Shown here: positions 44,788 to 53,619 of the stretch, one piece after another
Numbering within the stretch: position 1 is the first letter of the stretch
Layout of the letters: each line of letters opens with the position of its first letter
Source: Shimia biformata
Lineage (GTDB): Bacteria > Pseudomonadota > Alphaproteobacteria > Rhodobacterales > Rhodobacteraceae
NCBI RefSeq assembly: GCF_016888515.1
Contig: NZ_JAFEJK010000001.1
Span: forward strand, 1,335,475 to 1,399,474
DNA length: 64,000 nucleotides
Direction of reading: 5' to 3'
Program-made: the position numbers and the translations under genes
The notes under the pieces: model-generated
Seen by the model: the letters and a program-made list of their open reading frames with translations, nothing else
Databases searched by the model: none
What the model was told of the DNA's origin: nothing

Positions 44788-46110
44788 TCAGGTGTGGATG
44801 AAGTTAAGGCTGTCAAAGCCCTGACGCCAACGCGCGGTCTCTGTCGCCATCGCCGCGGGATCGTTTGAGCGCAACGCGGCGGCGATCCGGGCTGCCAGCT
44901 CCGGTGCATGGTCGGCTGTCATGCCCCAGCGCACCAGTTCCGGTGTGCCGATCCTGAGACCGTTCAGGTCGCCTTCGACCGGGGCAACAGGCAGGCCGAT
45001 GCCGCAGGCCAGGAACCCGGCCTTGCGCAGGGTCTTGCTGGCGGTCTGCCCTCCACCAAACGCGGCGGCGAGGACTGCGAATTGGTGGGATTGGGTCGGG
45101 CCGTGGCGGGTCTCGAAGACGTCGATGCCCTGCGCCGCCAATTCCTGCGCCAGCGCCTTTGACATGTCGATCATGGCTTTGGCATAGGCCGCACCGAAGT
45201 CGCGCCAGTCCAGCATTGTCATCGCAAGCGCTGCGGATTTAGCCGCGTCGAAATTGGCTGTCATGCCCGGAAAGGCAATCTTGTCCAGCCTTTGCGCAAT
45301 CCCGGCGTCATTGGTCACGATCAGCCCCGAAGGGGGACCGCCCAGCGACTTGTAGGTCGACATGGTCATCAGATGTGCGCCCTCGTCCAGAGGGTTCTTC
45401 CAGGCCTTGCCCGCGATGACCCCGCATTGATGCGCGGCGTCGATCAGCACCTTGGCGCCGGTCTGATCGGCGATGGCACGGATTTCGGCGACCGGATGTT
45501 CGACAAGGTTCAGCGACCCGCCGATCGTGATCAGGCTGGGGCGCAGGTCACGGGCCTGCCGTTCCAACCCGTCGAGATCAACGGAATAGCCATCTGCATC
45601 CACGGGGGCGGAGTGGCTTTCCAACCCGTAAAGTCCCGCGCAGCCATCAGCGTGATGGGTGACATGTCCGCCCACCGCCGCAGGCGGGGTAATGATCCGG
45701 TCGCCGGGCCGAGTCAGCGCCATGAATCCGTAGAGGTTGGCAATTGCGCCTGATGGCACGCGAATCTCGGCATAGCGAGCGCCGAAAACCTCGGCGCAAA
45801 GCTCGGCTGCGATGACCTCGATCTCTTCCATCGCCTCAAGCCCCATCTCGTACTTGTCGCCGGGATAGCCAAGCGACGGGCGCGACCCAAGGCCAGACGC
45901 AAGCAAGGCCTCGGCGCGCGGGTTCATTACGTTTGTGGCCGGGTTGAGGTTGAAGCACTCGACCTCGTGGATCGCCTTGTTCCGGGTGGCGAGCGAATCA
46001 AGCCGGTCGACCAGCGCCGGGCTGTCGGTTTCGGCGGTCAGTGAGGCGATGGATTGAACGCGGGCCTCGCATTGGGCAGGCACCCAGGGACGTGGAGAGA
46101 GGTTGGGCAT
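44788..46110 (-). CDS. SHMT-like PLP-dependent enzyme
   Basis: 440 residues related to serine hydroxymethyltransferase. The PLP lysine is in MSTYKSLGGPPSG (about residue 252), aligning with the TTHKTLRGP of GlyA, and HADGCAG and VEHPVAEIRA near 150-215 follow the SHMT pattern. It differs enough from GlyA that it may act on another substrate, such as methylserine or a threonine-like hydroxyamino acid. The start is the ATG at 46110 with a weak ribosome site. It is divergent from the LysR regulator, a typical arrangement for a regulator and its target. Probably only this gene depends on that regulator here. Confidence 0.75.
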   Translation of the reverse strand: MPNLSPRPWVPAQCEARVQSIASLTAETDSPALVDRLDSLATRNKAIHEVECFNLNPATNVMNPRAEALLASGLGSRPSLGYPGDKYEMGLEAMEEIEVIAAELCAEVFGARYAEIRVPSGAIANLYGFMALTRPGDRIITPPAAVGGHVTHHADGCAGLYGLESHSAPVDADGYSVDLDGLERQARDLRPSLITIGGSLNLVEHPVAEIRAIADQTGAKVLIDAAHQCGVIAGKAWKNPLDEGAHLMTMSTYKSLGGPPSGLIVTNDAGIAQRLDKIAFPGMTANFDAAKSAALAMTMLDWRDFGAAYAKAMIDMSKALAQELAAQGIDVFETRHGPTQSHQFAVLAAAFGGGQTASKTLRKAGFLACGIGLPVAPVEGDLNGLRIGTPELVRWGMTADHAPELAARIAAALRSNDPAAMATETARWRQGFDSLNFIHT

Positions 46111-46171
46111 GGTATTTCCGTCGGCTGTTTGTCGATCCCACTGAAGCCGATTGCCGGGCTTGGCACAAACC

Positions 46172-46197
46172 AGAATTCATGTATTCTAGGCATAGAA
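46172..46197. promoter_or_regulatory. candidate LysR-type operator between SHMT-like and lysR genes
   Basis: Overlapping inverted repeats lie in the 102-bp divergent gap. AGAAT (46172-46176) / ATTCT (46183-46187) is followed by TTCTA (46184-46188) / TAGAA (46193-46197). T at 46184 and A at 46196 satisfy the T-N11-A rule of LysR operators. They lie 15-41 bp upstream of lysR and 61-87 bp upstream of the SHMT-like gene, the usual place for autoregulation and activation. Confidence 0.5.
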
Positions 46198-46212
46198 AAA
46201 CTAGGTCAATTT

Positions 46213-47082
46213 ATGCCCGTCAAACCTCCCCGCCCCCCGTCGCCGCCCCTGACAGCGCTGCGTGCCTTTGAAGCCGCGGCGCGTCTGGGCGGGTTTACCC
46301 ATGCCGCTGACGAGCTGTGCGTGACGCCGGGGGCGGTGGCGCAGCAGGTCAAGATCCTAGAAGCATGGGCGGGCGCGCCCTTGTTCCGCAGGCAACGGCA
46401 GGGGGTCGATCTGACGGAAGCGGGACGTCAATGCCTGCCCGATCTGACCCGCGCCTTCGATCAGATTGGAATGGCGGTGCGCAGCCTGCAGCAGGCCACG
46501 GCGCCAAACCGCGTGCAGGTTGCGGCCTTGCCTGCGGTTGCCCAGCTTTGGCTTTCGCCCCGGCTGCCTGCCATCCGCGCGGCCTGGCCGGATCTTGTTC
46601 TGTCGGTCACTGCGCTGGAGTCACCGCCGAACCTGTCGCGGGAACCGTTCGACCTGGCGCTGTTTTACAGCAACACCGGGCAGGTTCTTTCGCCGGACGT
46701 GATTTTCCCGGTCTGCACGCCTGAGCTTGCCAAGGGGCTGTGCACGCCCGCTGACCTGTTGTCTGTGCGATGCCTGTCGGATCTGGTCTGGAACAGGGAT
46801 TGGGGGCTGTGGCTGGCCGAAGCCGGCCTGACAGACGCCGTTGTGCGCGGTCCTGTGCATTCGCTCTATGCGCTTGCGGTCGAGGATGCGTTGAGTGGGG
46901 CAGGGGTGCTGATGGCGCATGAGGCACTGGTTGCGGGTCACCTCTCGTCAGGTCGCCTTGTCGCGCCCTTTGCCACGCGGCTGACTTTACCCCAGAGCCT
47001 GCGCATGATCGGGCGCGAAGGGCCGCGCCCGAAGATGCTTGATCGACTGATGGCGGCCTTAGGCGGCGAAGGCGGCCTCTAG
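46213..47082 (+). CDS. LysR family transcriptional regulator
   Basis: 289 residues from the ATG at 46213. Residues about 10-68 are the winged helix-turn-helix ([20 protein letters not shown], then [21 protein letters not shown]). Residues 90-285 form the periplasmic-binding-protein-like effector domain ([20 protein letters not shown]). The order and the [19 protein letters not shown] segment recall the GcvA-like subgroup, which controls amino-acid metabolism. It sits divergently from the SHMT-like gene with candidate operators between, so it probably regulates that gene in response to a small amino acid. Its last 24 bp overlap the convergent deoD. Confidence 0.85.
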   Translation: MPVKPPRPPSPPLTALRAFEAAARLGGFTHAADELCVTPGAVAQQVKILEAWAGAPLFRRQRQGVDLTEAGRQCLPDLTRAFDQIGMAVRSLQQATAPNRVQVAALPAVAQLWLSPRLPAIRAAWPDLVLSVTALESPPNLSREPFDLALFYSNTGQVLSPDVIFPVCTPELAKGLCTPADLLSVRCLSDLVWNRDWGLWLAEAGLTDAVVRGPVHSLYALAVEDALSGAGVLMAHEALVAGHLSSGRLVAPFATRLTLPQSLRMIGREGPRPKMLDRLMAALGGEGGL

Positions 47083-47766
47083 CGCGATTTCCACCATGTC
47101 TCCGAAGCTTTTTTCGCGGTCTTCAGACGGCAGCGCTTCGCCGGTCAGCAAGTGGTCCGACACCGTCAGTACAGCCAATGCCCGCACCGAATGACGGGCG
47201 GCAAGATTGTAAAGCTCGGCCGCTTCCATCTCGACCCCGAGGATGCCGTGGCGGGTCATCTGTTCGTTCAGGTCCGGGCGTTCGTCATAAAACACATCCG
47301 AGGAATAGATGCCGCCGACATGCGTCGGGGTGCCCTTTGCGATTGCCGCATCTGCGGCGGCGCGCAGCAGGCCGTAATCGGCACAGGGCGCAAAGTTGAT
47401 TTCCTTGAAGATGCCGCGCGACGGTGTCGACAGGCTGGTTGCGGTCATGGCGATGATTACATCGCGCACTTTCACAGCATCCTGCATGCCGCCACATGAT
47501 CCGATGCGGATAAGCGTTTTTGCGCCATAATCGCGGATCAACTCATTTGCATAAATCGACAAGGACGGCATTCCCATACCCGACCCGTGGATCGTCACCC
47601 GATTGCCTTTCCAGGTTCCGGTAAAGCCCAGCATTCCCCGCACCTGGTTAATACAGACTGGATTGTCCAGGAATGTTTCGGCTGCCCATTTCGCGCGGTA
47701 GGGGTCACCGGGAAGAAGAACAGTTTCTGCAATCTCGCCGGGTTTGGCGCCAATATGAACGGTCAT
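47059..47766 (-). CDS. deoD: purine-nucleoside phosphorylase, DeoD type
   Basis: 235 residues of the hexameric trimer-of-dimers PNP. The phosphate loop is [12 protein letters not shown] and [11 protein letters not shown] (about 17-27); [14 protein letters not shown] (about 59-72) and RIGSCGGM (about 87-94) line the ribose site; [10 protein letters not shown] near 176-185 carries the ribose-binding glutamate, and SDHLLTG near 203 the catalytic aspartate. It cleaves purine ribosides and deoxyribosides to base and sugar 1-phosphate. GAGGA lies 5 nt before the start. The gene order around it is not an obvious nucleoside operon. Next upstream (on its strand) is the H-NS gene, 24 bp away. Confidence 0.9.
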   Translation of the reverse strand: MTVHIGAKPGEIAETVLLPGDPYRAKWAAETFLDNPVCINQVRGMLGFTGTWKGNRVTIHGSGMGMPSLSIYANELIRDYGAKTLIRIGSCGGMQDAVKVRDVIIAMTATSLSTPSRGIFKEINFAPCADYGLLRAAADAAIAKGTPTHVGGIYSSDVFYDERPDLNEQMTRHGILGVEMEAAELYNLAARHSVRALAVLTVSDHLLTGEALPSEDREKSFGDMVEIALEAAFAA

Positions 47767-47790
47767 GTCATCCTCGTCTGAAGTCTTTGC

Positions 47791-48114
47791 TCAGATCATC
47801 AGATCGTCGAGATCGGCGCCAGAGTCCAGAGCCGCCTTGATCCAATCCGGACGGCGTCCCCGGCCCGACCAAACCTGTTCGGGGGCTTTGGGGTTGCGGT
47901 ATTTGGCAGCCGCCACGGATTTTGAGCGCGATTTGCCGGGTTTGCCTCCCCCGGCCACGTCAGCCAAAGTCAGCCCGAACTCGGCCACGGCCTTTTCAGC
48001 AGCCTTGCGAGCGGCTTCGATTTCACGGGTACGGACCGACTTCAGGGCTTTTTCGACGTCCTTTTGAAGTTTTTCCAATTCCGCGCTGTTCATGGAAGTC
48101 AGGTCAATATCCAT
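47791..48114 (-). CDS. H-NS family nucleoid-associated protein (HvrA-like)
   Basis: 107 residues. The N-terminal 47 residues are a coiled-coil oligomerisation helix (ELEKLQKDVEKALKSVRTRE). After a Gly/Lys linker (about 54-70), the DNA-binding C-terminus carries the H-NS signature KYRNPKAPEQVWSGRGRRPDW (71-91, here split at P90). It binds AT-rich, curved DNA and silences transferred genes, and the Rhodobacter relative HvrA controls photosynthesis and nitrogen genes. Upstream, 48115-48211, is a short A/T-rich gap with no other gene. Confidence 0.9.
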   Translation of the reverse strand: MDIDLTSMNSAELEKLQKDVEKALKSVRTREIEAARKAAEKAVAEFGLTLADVAGGGKPGKSRSKSVAAAKYRNPKAPEQVWSGRGRRPDWIKAALDSGADLDDLMI

Positions 48115-48211
48115 TTTTCAAATCTCCCTTTCAGAGGTTAGTCGCTCAAAAGGTAGCATTGGGGTTAATGGAAAAAAGGTGTGATTTTGTGTCAGCCGAG
48201 ACAGCTAGTAG

Positions 48212-48248
48212 GGAAAAAAGAAAAACGACCGGCGGGGCCGATCGTTTT
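48212..48248 (-). terminator. rho-independent terminator of meaA
   Basis: Reading leftwards, a 12-bp stem AAAACGATCGGC / GCCGGTCGTTTT (one G-T pair; arms 48237-48248 and 48222-48233, 3-nt loop) is followed by a T-rich run (48212-48221). It lies 23 bp after the meaA stop. Confidence 0.85.
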
Positions 48249-48271
48249 CCAATTCCGCAAGTTTTTGCGAA

Positions 48272-50239
48272 TTACTCTGCGGCAATCTCTTTCGGATCGG
48301 CCAGTGTCACGATATCGCGCATGATCGTATTCAATTCGAAATCTTTTGGCGTATAGACCCGCGCCACGCCCATTGCGCGCAGTCGCTGGGCATCGTCGTC
48401 CGGGATAATGCCGCCAACGATAACGGGGGTGTCGCCAAGCCCGGCGTTGCGCATCCGCGCCATCAGATCTTCGACCAATGGGATATGGCTGCCCGACAGG
48501 ATCGACAGGCCAACAACGTGGGCCTCTTCTTCGATCGCCTTGGCGACGATCTCTTCCGGGGTCAGGCGAATGCCGTCATAGGTGATATCCATGCCGCAAT
48601 CGCGCGCACGGAAGGCGATCTGCTCGGCTCCGTTCGAGTGGCCATCCAGACCCGGCTTGCCGATCACGAATTTCAGACGGCGTCCAAGCCGGTCGCTGAC
48701 CGCATCCACGGCATCGCGGATATCGTCCAGCCCTTCGGTCTTGTTCGAAGGCGCGCCCGAGACGCCTGTCGGCCCGCGATACTCGCCATGGACAGAACGC
48801 ATCTGAGCGGCCCACTCCCCGGTGGTGACGCCAGCGCGGGCGGCTGCGATTGAGGCGGGCATGACGTTTTCACCCGATTGTGCCGCTGCACGCAGGTCGG
48901 CAAGCGCCTTTTCGACGGCATTGGTGTCACGGTCGGCGCGCCATTCGTTCAGCCGCGCGATCTGTTCCTGTTCCACCGCAGGGTCAACCACCATGATACC
49001 GCCATCACCCGTCATCAGCGGTGAAGGCTCGCCCTGTTCATACTTGTTCACGCCCACGACCACGGTTTCACCCGCTTCGATGCGGTTCAGCCGTTCCGCG
49101 TTGGAATCCACAAGCCGCGATTTCATATAGTCGATGGCACCAATCGCGCCGCCCATGCTGTCGAGGTTGGCCAACTCGTGGCGCGCGCCTTGTTTCAGCT
49201 CTTCCACTTTCCGGTCTACGGCAGGGTTGCCGTCAAACAGGTCATCAAATTCAAGAAGGTCGGTCTCATAGGCCATGATCTGCTGCATCCGCATCGACCA
49301 TTGCTGATCCCACGGGCGGGGCAGGCCAAGTGCCTCGTTCCACGCGGGAAGCTGCACCGCACGGGCGCGGGCCTTTTTCGACAGCGTCACGGCCAGCATC
49401 TCGATCAGGATGCGATAGACGTTGTTCTCTGGCTGCTGCTCGGTCAGACCAAGCGAGTTCACCTGAACCCCATAGCGGAAGCGGCGGAATTTCGGGTTGT
49501 CGACGCCATATCGGGTTTCCAGAATCTCGTCCCAGAGATCGACAAAAGCGCGCATCTTGCACATCTCGGTCACGAAACGGATGCCTGCGTTCACAAAGAA
49601 CGAAATCCGCCCCGCCAGCGCCGGGAAATCCTCGGGCGCGACGCGCGGTTTCAGCGCGTCCAGAACCGCGATCGCGGTGGCCAGCGCGAATGCCAGTTCC
49701 TGTTCCGGCGTCGCGCCGGCCTCTTGCAGGTGATAGGAACACACGTTCATCGGGTTCCACTTGGGCACGTTGGTATAGCAATACTCGGCCACATCCGCGA
49801 TCATCTTCAAGGACGGTTCCGGCGGGCAGATATAGGTGCCGCGGCTGAGGTATTCCTTGATCAGGTCGTTCTGCACCGTGCCCTGCAGCTTGGACACATC
49901 CGCGCCCTGTTCCTCGGCCACCGCGATGTAAAGCGCCAGAAGCCATGGCGCGGTCGCGTTGATCGTCATCGAGGTGTTCATCTGCTCAAGCGGGATCTCG
50001 TCGAACAGGGTGCGCATGTCGCCAAGGTGACAGACCGGAACGCCCACCTTGCCGACTTCGCCGCGCGACAGGACATGGTCACTGTCATAACCTGTCTGGG
50101 TCGGCAGGTCGAAGGCCACGGAAAGCCCGGTCTGCCCCTTGGCAAGGTTTGAACGGTAAAGCGCGTTCGACGCTTTTGCGGTCGAATGGCCGGCATAGGT
50201 GCGGATCAGCCACGGGCGGTCTTTCTGCGTCTGCGTCAT
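48272..50239 (-). CDS. meaA: ethylmalonyl-CoA mutase
   Basis: 655 residues from the ATG at 50239 with GAGGGA upstream; a longer frame to 50320 overlaps the promoter. It converts (2R)-ethylmalonyl-CoA to (2S)-methylsuccinyl-CoA using coenzyme B12. The catalytic TIM barrel occupies about 1-480 and has the methylmalonyl-CoA mutase pattern (AGHSTAKASNALYRSNL and GLSVAFDLPTQTGYDSD). The C-terminal B12 domain (about 520-655) carries the cobalt-ligand motif D532-G-H534-S-N-G537, followed by SGSH and GGIIPDDD. In sequence and length this is the single-subunit ethylmalonyl-CoA mutase, not a two-subunit methylmalonyl-CoA mutase. It is divergent from the acyltransferase gene. Confidence 0.95.
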   Translation of the reverse strand: MTQTQKDRPWLIRTYAGHSTAKASNALYRSNLAKGQTGLSVAFDLPTQTGYDSDHVLSRGEVGKVGVPVCHLGDMRTLFDEIPLEQMNTSMTINATAPWLLALYIAVAEEQGADVSKLQGTVQNDLIKEYLSRGTYICPPEPSLKMIADVAEYCYTNVPKWNPMNVCSYHLQEAGATPEQELAFALATAIAVLDALKPRVAPEDFPALAGRISFFVNAGIRFVTEMCKMRAFVDLWDEILETRYGVDNPKFRRFRYGVQVNSLGLTEQQPENNVYRILIEMLAVTLSKKARARAVQLPAWNEALGLPRPWDQQWSMRMQQIMAYETDLLEFDDLFDGNPAVDRKVEELKQGARHELANLDSMGGAIGAIDYMKSRLVDSNAERLNRIEAGETVVVGVNKYEQGEPSPLMTGDGGIMVVDPAVEQEQIARLNEWRADRDTNAVEKALADLRAAAQSGENVMPASIAAARAGVTTGEWAAQMRSVHGEYRGPTGVSGAPSNKTEGLDDIRDAVDAVSDRLGRRLKFVIGKPGLDGHSNGAEQIAFRARDCGMDITYDGIRLTPEEIVAKAIEEEAHVVGLSILSGSHIPLVEDLMARMRNAGLGDTPVIVGGIIPDDDAQRLRAMGVARVYTPKDFELNTIMRDIVTLADPKEIAAE

Positions 50240-50297
50240 GGGCGTCCCTCTTGTCTCGGTGTGAATCGGGTCAGCAATATTATTTCGCCAGACCGTA

Positions 50298-50342
50298 GTT
50301 GCGCGAAAGAATAAGATCAAGTCAATTCGCTGCGTTGCGGCA
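50298..50342. promoter_or_regulatory. shared sequence words between meaA and the acyltransferase gene
   Basis: GTTGCGCGAA at 50298-50307 equals, in meaA orientation, the TTCGCGCAAC seen before mcl2, lying 59-68 bp upstream of the meaA start. CTGCGTTGCGGCA at 50330-50342 matches 11 of 13 bases of the CTGCATTGCGGCG word before mcl2 and ccr, here in the orientation of the rightward acyltransferase gene. This gap is 147 bp if that gene starts at 50387. Confidence 0.35.
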
Positions 50343-50386
50343 TGGGGTCATTTACGTTGCCCATATTTGCTGCGACTGTGCAAGCC

Positions 50387-51745
50387 ATGACAGCAACCGT
50401 AGAACTACCGCTCTGGCTCTTTGTTTTGATCCTGCTGTTTGCGGCGGTGACGGCGGCCAGCCACTTGTTGTTTCCCTCGGTGCGATGGTTCTTCCGCCGT
50501 CGGATGGAACGCGTGGTGGCCCGGCTGAACGAACGGCTGGAACGTCCGATCGAGCCGTTCAAACTGGCCCGCCGCCATGACATGATCCAGCGCCTTGTCT
50601 ATGATCCTGAAGTTGCCCGCGCCATCCACGAATATGCGCAGGAAGAAGGCGTGCCCGAAGAAGTCGCGTTTCAGAGGGCCAAATCCTATGCGCGTGAAAT
50701 CGTGCCTTCGTTCAGCGCCTCGGCCTATTTCGGTTTCGCGATCAAGCTGGCGCGTTTCCTCAGCCGCGCGCTTTACCGGGTGCGGCTGGGATATGTCGAC
50801 GAAACCGCGCTGAACCATATCAACCGGGATGCGACCGTGGTTTTTGTCATGAACCACCGGTCGAACATGGATTACGTGCTTGTCACCTACCTGGCCGCCC
50901 AACGCTCGGCACTGGCTTATGCGGTGGGGGAATGGGCGCGGGTCTGGCCGCTCAGCCGGCTGATCAAGGCGATGGGGGCCTATTTCATCCGCCGCAAATC
51001 CCGCAACGCGCTTTATCGCAAGGTTCTTGCCCGCTATGTGCGGCTGGCGACCGATGGCGGCGTGACCCAGGCGATGTTTCCCGAAGGCGGGTTGTCGCTG
51101 GACGGGGCGCCGCAACCACCCAAGCATGGCCTGCTCAAATACATCACCGATGGCTGGGACCCGGCGGTGCGGGATGTGATCTTTATTCCCGTTGCGCTGA
51201 ACTATGACCGGGTGCTTGAGGACCGTATCCTTATCAAGGCGAACGAAGGGGGCGGGCGGCGCTTCCATGCCCGGATCAGCGTCATCACGGGTTTCTTCAT
51301 GAAACAGATGTGGCTGCGCTTGCGCGGTCGATACCACAAGTTCGGCTATGCCGGGGTCAGCTTTGGCGACCCTCTTTCGCTGACCGAATTTGCACGGAAC
51401 AAAAGCGGCGACGTGACCGAACCCCTTGCAGAAGAACTGATGGCCCGCATCCGCGCGGTGGTGCCGGTAGTTCCCGTCGCCATGGTCGCCGCGATTCTCG
51501 AGGATGCCGACGGCCCGATCTCGCGCGCGGGGATCGAGGCTGCCTTTGCCACCTGGATCGTTCGGCTTGAGGGTACCCATATCCATCTGCCGCGCGATGA
51601 TCTGGCCTATGCCTGCGAGGTCGGCCTGCGCATGCTGACCGAGCGCCGGATGATTCTGAAACAGGCGGGCAATTATCGGATCAATCCCGAGCAGGCCAGC
51701 GCCGTGGCGTTCTATGCCAATTCAATCCGGCATCTGCTGCGCTGA
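50387..51745 (+). CDS. PlsB-like glycerol-3-phosphate/1-acylglycerol-3-phosphate acyltransferase
   Basis: 452 residues from the ATG at 50387 (MTATVELPLWLFV, a membrane helix at about 6-28 follows directly). An earlier in-frame ATG at 50342 overlaps the shared sequence word and would add 15 mostly non-hydrophobic residues. The acyltransferase motif is NHRSNMD, with H-x4-D near residue 165, and FPEGGLS is the phosphate-binding motif near 228. A domain with RRHDMIQRL near 60 is typical of the large, soluble-faced PlsB-like proteins. It should acylate a glycerolipid precursor at the inner membrane. It is divergent from meaA and ends 154 bp before ccr. Confidence 0.78.
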   Translation: MTATVELPLWLFVLILLFAAVTAASHLLFPSVRWFFRRRMERVVARLNERLERPIEPFKLARRHDMIQRLVYDPEVARAIHEYAQEEGVPEEVAFQRAKSYAREIVPSFSASAYFGFAIKLARFLSRALYRVRLGYVDETALNHINRDATVVFVMNHRSNMDYVLVTYLAAQRSALAYAVGEWARVWPLSRLIKAMGAYFIRRKSRNALYRKVLARYVRLATDGGVTQAMFPEGGLSLDGAPQPPKHGLLKYITDGWDPAVRDVIFIPVALNYDRVLEDRILIKANEGGGRRFHARISVITGFFMKQMWLRLRGRYHKFGYAGVSFGDPLSLTEFARNKSGDVTEPLAEELMARIRAVVPVVPVAMVAAILEDADGPISRAGIEAAFATWIVRLEGTHIHLPRDDLAYACEVGLRMLTERRMILKQAGNYRINPEQASAVAFYANSIRHLLR

Positions 51746-51862
51746 TTTTGCGGGCGCAGCAGGACTTTCTGCAACCGCTCGGTCATAAAATTACAAAAAG
51801 TGACCAAATGATGTTGCATTGTTGCGTCGCCAATAATATCCCAGTGACCAGACACCGCGATT

Positions 51863-51875
51863 CTGCATTGCGGCG
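51863..51875 (+). promoter_or_regulatory. CTGCATTGCGGCG element upstream of ccr
   Basis: The 13-base word at 51863-51875 equals 31781-31793 before mcl2. Here it lies 24 bp upstream of the ccr start, very close to the GGAGG ribosome site, so if it is an operator it would overlap the 5' end of the message. The rest of 51746-51899 is A/T-rich (runs of A near 51786-51800) and has no gene. Confidence 0.4.
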
Positions 51876-51899
51876 AAACATATGAGACAGGAGGCGAAC

Positions 51900-53186
51900 A
51901 TGGCTCTGGATACGAATGGCGGCATCGCCGAATACGACGCGCCCGAAAAAGACCTTTACGAGATCGGCGAAATGCCTCCCTTGGGCTATGTGCCCAAGAA
52001 GATGTACGCATGGGCGATCCGCCGTGACCGCCATGGCGAACCCGAGCAGTCGTTCCAGAAAGAGGTCGTCGACACCTGGGAGATCGATAGCCACGAGGTT
52101 CTGGTTCTCGTGATGGCCGCAGGCGTCAACTACAATGGCGTCTGGGCCGGCCTCGGCAAGCCGATCTCGCCGTTTGACGTGCATGGTCAGGATTATCACA
52201 TCGCCGGTTCTGATGCTTCTGGCATCGTCTGGGCCGTGGGTGACAAAGTGAAGAACTGGAAAGTGGGCGACGAGGTCGTGATCCACTGCAACCAGGACGA
52301 TGGCGACGACGAGGAATGTAACGGCGGCGATCCGATGTTCTCTCCCACCCAGCGGATCTGGGGCTATGAAACTGGCGATGGGTCGTTTGCCCAGTTCACC
52401 AAGGTTCAGGCGCAACAGCTGATGCCGCGCCCGCGTCACCTGACCTGGGAAGAGTCGGCCTGCTACACGCTGACGCTGGCCACCGCATACCGCATGCTGT
52501 TCGGCCACCATCCGCATGAACTGCGTCCCGGTCAGAACGTTCTGGTCTGGGGTGCCTCGGGCGGCCTTGGGTCCTATGCGATCCAGCTGGCCAACACCGC
52601 AGGCGCCAACGCGATCGGCGTGATCTCGGACGAGAGCAAGCGCCAGTTCGTGATGGATCAGGGCGCCAAGGGCGTCATCAACCGCAAGGACTTCAACTGC
52701 TGGGGCCAACTGCCCACGGTGAACAGCCCCGAGTATAATGAATGGCTGAAAGAGGCCCGCAAGTTCGGCAAGGCGATCTGGGACATCACCGGCAAGGGCG
52801 TGAGCGTCGACATGGTCTTCGAACATCCCGGCGAAGCGACCTTCCCGGTCTCGACGCTGGTGGTGAAGAAGGGCGGTATCGTGGTGATCTGCGCCGGAAC
52901 CTCGGGGTTCAACTGCACCTTCGACGTGCGCTACATGTGGATGCACCAGAAACGTCTTCAGGGCTCGCACTTTGCGAACCTGAAACAGGCCGCCTCCGCC
53001 AACCGCCTGATGGTCGAGCGTCGTCTTGATCCCTGCATGTCCGAGGTCTTCGGCTGGGAAGAAATCCCGCAGGCGCATACCAAGATGCTGCGCAACGAAC
53101 ACAAGCCCGGCAACATGGCGGTGCTGGTTCAGGCGCCGAAAACCGGGCTGCGCACCTTCGAGGACGCGCTGGAAGCCGGGCGTTAA
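51900..53186 (+). CDS. ccr: crotonyl-CoA carboxylase/reductase
   Basis: 428 residues from the ATG at 51900, with GGAGG 6 nt upstream. A member of the zinc-free medium-chain dehydrogenase/reductase superfamily that reductively carboxylates crotonyl-CoA with NADPH and CO2 to (2S)-ethylmalonyl-CoA, the key step of the ethylmalonyl-CoA pathway. The NADPH-binding segment is VLVWGASGGLGSYAIQLA (about 216-233), and the N-terminal catalytic domain has GVNYNGVWAGLGKPISPFD (about 77-95), a characteristic Ccr segment. Its closest neighbours in function are meaA, mch and mcl2 in this window. It ends with a strong terminator at 53217-53251. Confidence 0.95.
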   Translation: MALDTNGGIAEYDAPEKDLYEIGEMPPLGYVPKKMYAWAIRRDRHGEPEQSFQKEVVDTWEIDSHEVLVLVMAAGVNYNGVWAGLGKPISPFDVHGQDYHIAGSDASGIVWAVGDKVKNWKVGDEVVIHCNQDDGDDEECNGGDPMFSPTQRIWGYETGDGSFAQFTKVQAQQLMPRPRHLTWEESACYTLTLATAYRMLFGHHPHELRPGQNVLVWGASGGLGSYAIQLANTAGANAIGVISDESKRQFVMDQGAKGVINRKDFNCWGQLPTVNSPEYNEWLKEARKFGKAIWDITGKGVSVDMVFEHPGEATFPVSTLVVKKGGIVVICAGTSGFNCTFDVRYMWMHQKRLQGSHFANLKQAASANRLMVERRLDPCMSEVFGWEEIPQAHTKMLRNEHKPGNMAVLVQAPKTGLRTFEDALEAGR

Positions 53187-53216
53187 TTCCCCGTCGGTCA
53201 TTCCGACCACATGAAG

Positions 53217-53251
53217 GCCCCCGCGAATCGCTGTGATTCGCGGGGGCTTTT
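53217..53251 (+). terminator. rho-independent terminator of ccr
   Basis: A perfect 13-bp stem, GCCCCCGCGAATC (53217-53229) / GATTCGCGGGGGC (53235-53247), with a 5-nt loop and TTTT. It separates ccr from the quorum-sensing cassette. The rest of 53252-53403 is the promoter region of that cassette, with no other gene. Confidence 0.92.
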
Positions 53252-53403
53252 ACGTTTGAGAAAGGGGATTTTGTGTATTCAGTGCCTTAGCTGCACCGCC
53301 CCCCGCTATTTTTGGGGAGTGGAAATCAGCGAATATCTTAACGGAAACGGTTCGTGCTATGCTTGTATTAACCTTTCATTAACCACTGAAAACGAGAGTT
53401 GTG

Positions 53404-53619
53404 ATGAAATACGACTGGATACTCGACGTTCTGACAGACCTTCGTGACTTCTCACAAGCGAACGGTCTTGCGGCGCTGGCGGATCAACTGGACGATGCCC
53501 GGTTGGTTGCTGCGACCGAGGTCGCGTCGGCTTTGGAAGGGACGGGCGCATTGCCCGCTGGGGATGAAAACGCGACGCGAAACGATATTGGAGCAGCTGG
53601 AGTGCGCGCAAACGCCTGA
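53404..53619 (+). CDS. 71-residue protein preceding luxR
   Basis: Starts at the ATG at 53404 (a GTG at 53401 is directly before it), with GAGAG 5 nt upstream. The sequence (MKYDWILDVLTDLRDFSQAN, then GLAALADQLDDARLVAATEV) is helical with an amphipathic pattern, soluble and acidic. It overlaps the luxR gene by 56 bp in a different frame, so the two are probably translationally coupled. I recall small proteins with this WILDVLxDL start in roseobacters beside luxR, but no named family or function. Candidate roles are regulation of LuxR stability or activity, by analogy with other small LuxR antagonists; inference only. Confidence 0.65.
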   Translation: MKYDWILDVLTDLRDFSQANGLAALADQLDDARLVAATEVASALEGTGALPAGDENATRNDIGAAGVRANA

